A program made the translations under genes and the position numbers. From Calvatia gigantea (lineage: Eukaryota; Basidiomycota; Agaricomycetes; Agaricales; Lycoperdaceae): 64,000 nucleotides of DNA. Positions within the stretch are counted from its first letter, which is position 1; each line of letters begins with the position of its first letter. Below, in pieces: positions 59,381-64,000 of the stretch. The stretch covers positions 2,108,001 through 2,172,000 of the forward strand of contig JACAAK010000007.1 of NCBI GenBank assembly GCA_025093985.1, written 5' to 3'. Under the pieces are notes generated by a model. The model had not been told where the DNA came from. It did no database searches and saw only the letters and a list, made by a program, of their open reading frames with translations.

Positions 59381-59889
59381 GATAGCGGGTGTGAAATCTA
59401 ATCTTTTGGAGGCCTTGATGATAAACAATTCCACATATGGTCCCTACGTACTAATAATAGCTGGGGCACAAATGCGCAGCAAGGGGTTACTTCAAGCAAC
59501 TGTGAGAACATGTCCAAGGAATCCACATGGTTGTGTCATGTGAGGGAAGCTGATAGTCAAGTGCCAACAAGTTATTATTAAGATTATTGACTGATATAAA
59601 CTGTAAGTCTCCTCTAGAATGTATATACTCTAAGTAATAATGAGCGTGTTGAATAGATTGATGACGAAACAATGTCCGCAATGGTGAGAGACGGATACGA
59701 AGGCGGTGATGGGGGGAAACCAGATGTGAGATTTACGGGGAATGGAATGGGAGCTGCGGGAAAGGTAACTGACTGCTTGTGGAGGAAGGAGGGTATAATG
59801 AAAATGGGTGACAGGGAACAAGAATAGTGAAATCCAAAGACGGAAGCAAGACGACTGAACAATGGGCCAAGGTCAGATGATGCGCGAGG

Positions 59890-61637
59890 TCAGACGGGGG
59901 CATCCCCCCTCTTTTCCTCCTCCGCTTCATGTTTCAAGAGGACGGAATCCTTGACAACATCCTCAGGCATCGACTTGAAGATGTGACCTTGTGCGAAAGC
60001 AACAATCGTAAGGATGAAAAGCACGGCCCATGTGATGCACATCAAGACTGCCATGACTATGTGAAGAACGTAGAAACCGGGGAGCTGGAAGATATCAGCG
60101 AGTTCACGTATGGTAGCAATCCAGCCAACTAAGAAAGCGTTAGCGAAAGCAAATCCGAGGCTGGCGGCACGCCTACCATTGGGGAACGTCAGGGCCCAAC
60201 AGCCGAGGATCTCCTTCATATTTTTGTGAACCTTGAACCACCAAGGCAGCGCGCCAAAGAGGAAAAAGAATACGGCGAGGCCAAACAACAAGAGACTTGC
60301 CATCACACTGCCAGCATACCATATTTCTCCGGCCATGGGAGAAACTAGTTCATGGTGAACGAGTCTACATATGGAATCAGATATGAACCCCTTTGCTCCG
60401 AGACCTAAGCTTACATTTTCTGCGACTGTCTTCCCAGTTTAATTAGGGCTAGTGCGGTGAATCCGGGTGGTCCGCAAACAACAAAGGCGCCATTTGCCTG
60501 GTGCCCTTCCAGGAAACCCGTCATGATGATTCTAGTGAAATTAGGGGAAGCGGACAATCAAAAGGGGGAATCTGACATACCTAATGATATATATGCAGAT
60601 GTAGAAGAAGGTCATGAAGAAACCGAGACCTAGAGGGAAAGGGTCAGACAGGAAACGCCTCAATGATATGTACATACCTTGGAAGAAATACCCAATGAGC
60701 AATACTCCTAATGCTCTGTTGTCATCTGCTGGTAGAACACCCAGGACATTGAAAGCAACCACACCAACGAGCATCTACCAAGCATTATAAGATGAGTTCC
60801 CTACTACAAAGGTCATAAACAATAACCTCACCATGGGAAATATCTGTATGACAGGATCAACATTCACTTCAGTAGAGAAAATAAAATAATACTAACCAAA
60901 AATGCATAAGCCGGAGTAAAGTGCGTCAAATCATGGGGCTGATTGAACCAAATCATCATCATTGGAAAGCATGTTAACAATGCAAATGTCACGTAGACCC
61001 TGAGGATATTATGAGTATCGACCAGTGTCTGAACACGAAACAACGCACCAGAATAACGCATATATGAAGTCTGGTCCTACGTGACGATTTGGTGTAGCAT
61101 AGTTGATGGTGCCGATGATGATGGTGGCGAAAGAAAGGACCTGTCAATGAATTCGTCGGTTCCCGGGGTATAAGGAGCGAAAAGAATGACTTACAACCAA
61201 GGGAACGAAAATACCCTTGACAGGATCTGTCAGGAGTCGGTAGGCCTGACGAGGGTAGACTAGTGAAGCACAGATTAGCCAGGACCAATTGCACAAACAG
61301 TGGCAACGCACGGATAGCTTGTAGGAGGAGCGTTGTGGTGTTGAGAAGAAACAGTGCCATGTTGAGAAAGTAGAACACGGTTTCGATGGTCGCAACTATC
61401 GGTGATCTGTCCTTAAGACCGTGAAGGACAACGTAGACGGCGCCAGTGCCCATGCCCACCGGAAACTGGAAGAAAATAAGGGGAATGCTCACAAAGAAGA
61501 AAATCGAGGTCACTCACCGCTTGCCAGGACCAACCATGTATGCGTCGACAAAGGGCATTCACCCTTGGAATCCTTCGTTCATTGTTCACCGTTCTCTCCG
61601 AACACTGGCTTGCTGCGTCCGAATCAGAGGGAGCCAT
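59890..61637 (-). CDS. TDT-family anion transporter (SLAC1/Mae1/Ssu1-like)
   Basis: The start at 61637 gives MAPSDSDAASQCSERTVNNE. Exon 1 ends GWSWQA and splices to FPVGMGTGAVYVVLHGL, the family's signature first helix. It continues FYFLNMALFLLNTTTLLLQA, YPRQAYRLLTDPVKGIFVPL, SFATIIIGTINYATPN, FALLTCFPMMMIWFNQPHDL, MLVGVVAFNVLGVLPADDNR, GYFFQGLGFFMTFFYICIYI, QANGAFVVCGPPGFTALALI and a last exon with WYAGSVMASLLLFGLAVFFF. Ten membrane helices are expected. Members export sulfite (Ssu1), carry malate (Mae1) or act as anion channels (SLAC1). PADDNRALGVL and GPPGFT fit the fungal carrier branch. At least seven introns of 45-70 nt are visible, all in frame. The substrate cannot be decided from the sequence. 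Confidence 0.85.
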
Positions 61638-62698
61638 ATTTTCAACGAGAGTGATGTTTGAGATTGAGAATAATCCACTGTTTAACTGGGTAAAAAACAA
61701 CCGAGAAATCGTGAAAACGCTCTGCGTCCTTTGGGAACTTCAAGTCCTGGAGAGTTAGAGAAAAAGTTGAAAGTTTATATACATATAACCCAATCGACGC
61801 CGCTAGTGTCGATCAGATCGTGATTCGGAGAACCCTGCAACTAGTTCGCCCACTTGTTCTTGGCCATTCACGGCCACACGACGTGGTGCCAAGGTTACGC
61901 AACTCAGAACGAAAATTGGAACTGCACCGTTGCAGTAACGAAAATAACATCATACGCAGTTCTTGGCTTTAATACCCGACAACCGAACAAGTAAATGACC
62001 CGTTCCAGCATAAAGTAGAGAGGTGAGCCGATGAGGTCGTGCACCTATATGCAAGATCGCTGCGGCTACCAGCCCGCGGTCCGGTGGTCGAAAGCCACAT
62101 CTCCAGAGGTCCACAGGAAGTTCGTGAGCTGTGTTCGTCAAATTACTGCAGTTATTTTTAAGATCCCGTCGAACCTGAAGGTGAAGATAAGGCAAGGTAA
62201 GGATTGTGGTGTCCCTGGTTCTTAGACTTGGACAAATATATCGGACCCGAAATTACGTAGCGGATTTCAGCTGATGACAATCGACTTGGAGGATACTCCA
62301 GCGTCGCTTGGGGGAGGCGACGTTTTTCCAACGAAGCGTTGCCTCGGGCCATACATAGCATGTGTCGATGTTTAACTCTGGTTGGGTACAGCATTACTAG
62401 TCTTTCATTCGATTTCAACCTACTGAGTAAAAGTGAGCATTTCCCTTAGCGCCAAGCACCTAAACGACCCTATCAGCTTCACTTCAGTTGTCTTTAGTCA
62501 ATAAACTTGAAACTAACCATTTCCGGGGATAACAATCGTTGGTCTTGGAAGGACGAAATCCGGAAGTCCGTACCGTGAGGACAAGAGTTATGGGAAGGCA
62601 ACGGCTTCACAAGCAGGTACCAACTTCCTTCGTGACAGAATATCTTGCTCATATTGAGGGCTACATACATGGGCACATTGGTTTCCGCGCAAAAAAAA
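61638..62698. other. Intergenic, no supported gene
   Basis: These 1.06 kb lie between the TDT transporter start and the HIT gene end. No domain, RNA gene or repeat was identified. It contains the transporter promoter. Confidence 0.45.
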
Positions 62699-63394
62699 TT
62701 ACAGGCGGCCCTTAATTTCTTCGAAAATCTTTTGCAACTCTTCTTTCTCCGGCTTCTGCGTCGGCCATTTAATACCGAGCCCTTCGGTTTCGTTTGGCTT
62801 AGGGATAACATGGAAATGGACGTGGTCAACTTCCTATTGCGTTGGCTCAGCGTCGAAGGCGAAATTCTAGTTTGCTGGAGCCATGCGTTACCTGATGCGC
62901 TACCCGACCATTGTTCTGCAAGATATTGTAGTCCCTCACACCCTGTGCCAAAGCAATCTTCTTTGCCATCGGCAAAGTATCAGCCAGGTACTCGTCAGGA
63001 AGATCGGTCAATTTCTCGCCGTGATCTATGTGCACAACCTCCCATAAAAATCAAAAAAAATTATAAAAATCAAGAACACTTACACTTCGGGATGATCAGA
63101 GCATGGCCCTTGGATAATGGACCAATATCCAGGAAAGAGTAACTAAGTTAAACAAACTGAATCAATACTGCCTTGCGACATCATAGAAGACTGTACGAAC
63201 GAGAATTCCGTTTCGAGCAATTTGTAGCTAGGGATCTCTCCTTTATATCGTCGTCAACATCGGCCCAGTACAACAGCGGGATCCCGAAAGACCTCACCCT
63301 TGATGATCCTACAAAAAATGCAAGAAGCAAGAGATCTGTAGGAAGTGTAAGAGAAACATCAAGCCATAGGATCGTGCTCCCACTTGGTGGCCAT
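62699..63394 (-). CDS. HNT1: HIT-family nucleotide hydrolase (Hnt1/HINT-like)
   Basis: Six small exons splice to 138 residues: MATKSLASCIFCRIIKGEIP, SYKLLETEFSYSFLDIGPLS, KGHALIIPKYHGEKLTDLPD, then YNILQNNGRVAHQ and HVHFHVIPKPNE, ending FEEIKGRL. The histidine triad HVHFHV and the N-terminal CxxC (CIFC) are intact. HINT/Hnt1 enzymes hydrolyse nucleoside phosphoramidates such as AMP-lysine in cytosol and nucleus. Introns lie after ATK (about 63384), after IIKG (about 63304), after EFS (about 63200), after PKY (about 63090) and after VAHQ (about 62890). All are GT-AG. The start at 63394 is followed by an early GTGGGA donor. The length is normal for the family and no break was found. Confidence 0.9.
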
Positions 63395-63712
63395 TCTGGT
63401 AAGATGCCAAGGACCCAAGCCTAACAGAACAACGAACTCAGGTTTTGAGTTCGCACGACATGTCCCTGTTTCACAGCGAACCGGGACCAACACCGGACCG
63501 GGAATGTGCTCTTTGGATAACTTTCAAAGCTAACGTCCATCATTTCACAGCACCTTACCCTTGCAAGAAAATATAATGTATATTGAAACGAACCGGCGAT
63601 TGCATAAGATGAAATGCCCTTAGGCCCTACGAGGTCACACCCCCACCAACCATGTCACTTGCCAATGGAGGGCCTTAGAGCGCTCACTTGTATCTCTTAT
63701 CCATTACTTCAG

Positions 63713-64000
63713 ATGAGCCTTATCGACAGCGAATCGACCAAAGACGCGGCTTTTCAAGAGGTCCCTGTGATGTGCGATTGTTATTTTGGTTAAGTTGTAG
63801 TTTGGCTGTTAAGCTCTTCCCGTAGCGACTTGCAGGGGATTGACTCTGATGACCCCTCGAAAGAGTCGCGACGCGCCAGATTGGTGAGAGAGATCGAAGA
63901 TGCATGCATGAGAGTCGGTTTCTTCTACGGTGCGCGTATATAGTCACCTCTCACTAAGTTTGCGCTCTTATCGGTGTGATTAAGCACAGTGAAAAACCAT
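63713..64000 (+). CDS. 2-oxoglutarate/Fe(II) oxygenase, isopenicillin-N-synthase-like (5' part)
   Basis: Exon 1 (63713-63771) encodes MSLIDSESTKDAAFQEVPV and splices at GTGCGA..CCGTAG to exon 2 (63826-63929), IDLQGIDSDDPSKESRRARL then VREIEDACMRVGFFY. A donor GTGCGC follows at 63930 and the gene leaves the window. VPVIDL and the EIxDACxxxGFFY stretch are the conserved non-haem dioxygenase N-terminal region (DIOX_N) of the isopenicillin N synthase family. The catalytic HxD...H and RxS motifs lie outside, so the substrate cannot be told. The gene is divergent from the HIT gene, with 318 bp between the two starts. Confidence 0.72.

Noticed and set aside
1..64000. CRISPR arrays, bacterial operons, insertion sequences or a viral segment
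   Set aside because: No regularly spaced repeats, no polycistronic arrangement, no inverted-repeat-bounded transposase and no viral hallmark genes were seen.

Overview
This window looks like a contig from a basidiomycete fungus, most likely an agaricomycete. Genes on both strands are cut by many 45-75 nt GT-AG introns, and the recognisable proteins are fungal or eukaryotic: an Mcm1-type MADS protein, fungal mRNA triphosphatase, RPAP1, glycoside hydrolase family 131, a TDT anion transporter and a fungal HNH_2 protein. Nothing bacterial, no CRISPR array and no intact transposon was seen. All family calls come from reading motifs, not from searches.

Layout. 0-5 kb: a thioesterase running off the left edge (minus), a TPR/F-box/LRR protein (plus) and a dimeric alpha/beta-barrel protein (minus). 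5.6-12.8 kb: a Red1/ZFC3H1-like zinc-finger protein and MCM1 (both plus). 12.85-18.1 kb: a long stretch with no gene I can support. 18.1-31.6 kb: three minus-strand genes, namely a methyltransferase with repeated VTPWE motifs, an adaptin-binding p34 protein and a Ser/Thr kinase. 32.5-35.2 kb: VDAC porin and the mRNA-capping triphosphatase (plus). 35.9-39.0 kb: an HNH_2 protein and a Rad60-like SUMO-like-domain protein (minus), the latter sharing an 85-bp divergent promoter with a GCFC/PAXBP1 splicing factor (plus). 43.5-51.5 kb: aquaglyceroporin, a short-chain dehydrogenase, a polytopic membrane protein, a tRNA-like element and a frame-broken GH131 (all plus). 51.5-63.4 kb: five minus-strand genes, namely glutathione synthetase, RPAP1, an arrestin-fold protein, a TDT anion transporter and a HIT hydrolase. 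The right edge holds the 5' end of a 2OG-Fe(II) oxygenase.

These are mostly independent housekeeping genes rather than a pathway cluster. Several act in nuclear RNA work (Red1-like, capping triphosphatase, GCFC, RPAP1), but there is no evidence that they are co-regulated. The most unusual items are a five-copy [ED][ED]V[TI]PWE motif array that appears to be spliced onto a methyltransferase, a 14-nt microexon inside the MADS box of MCM1 whose two flanking introns can both be retained without breaking the frame, a GC-AG intron, and a tRNA-like element without U33.

Caution: several otherwise convincing genes show single-base frame offsets, mostly apparent +1 insertions. In glutathione synthetase the five exons sum to 1603 nt, one more than a multiple of three. 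Either the assembly carries indel errors or some genes are decaying, so exon models near those points are provisional.
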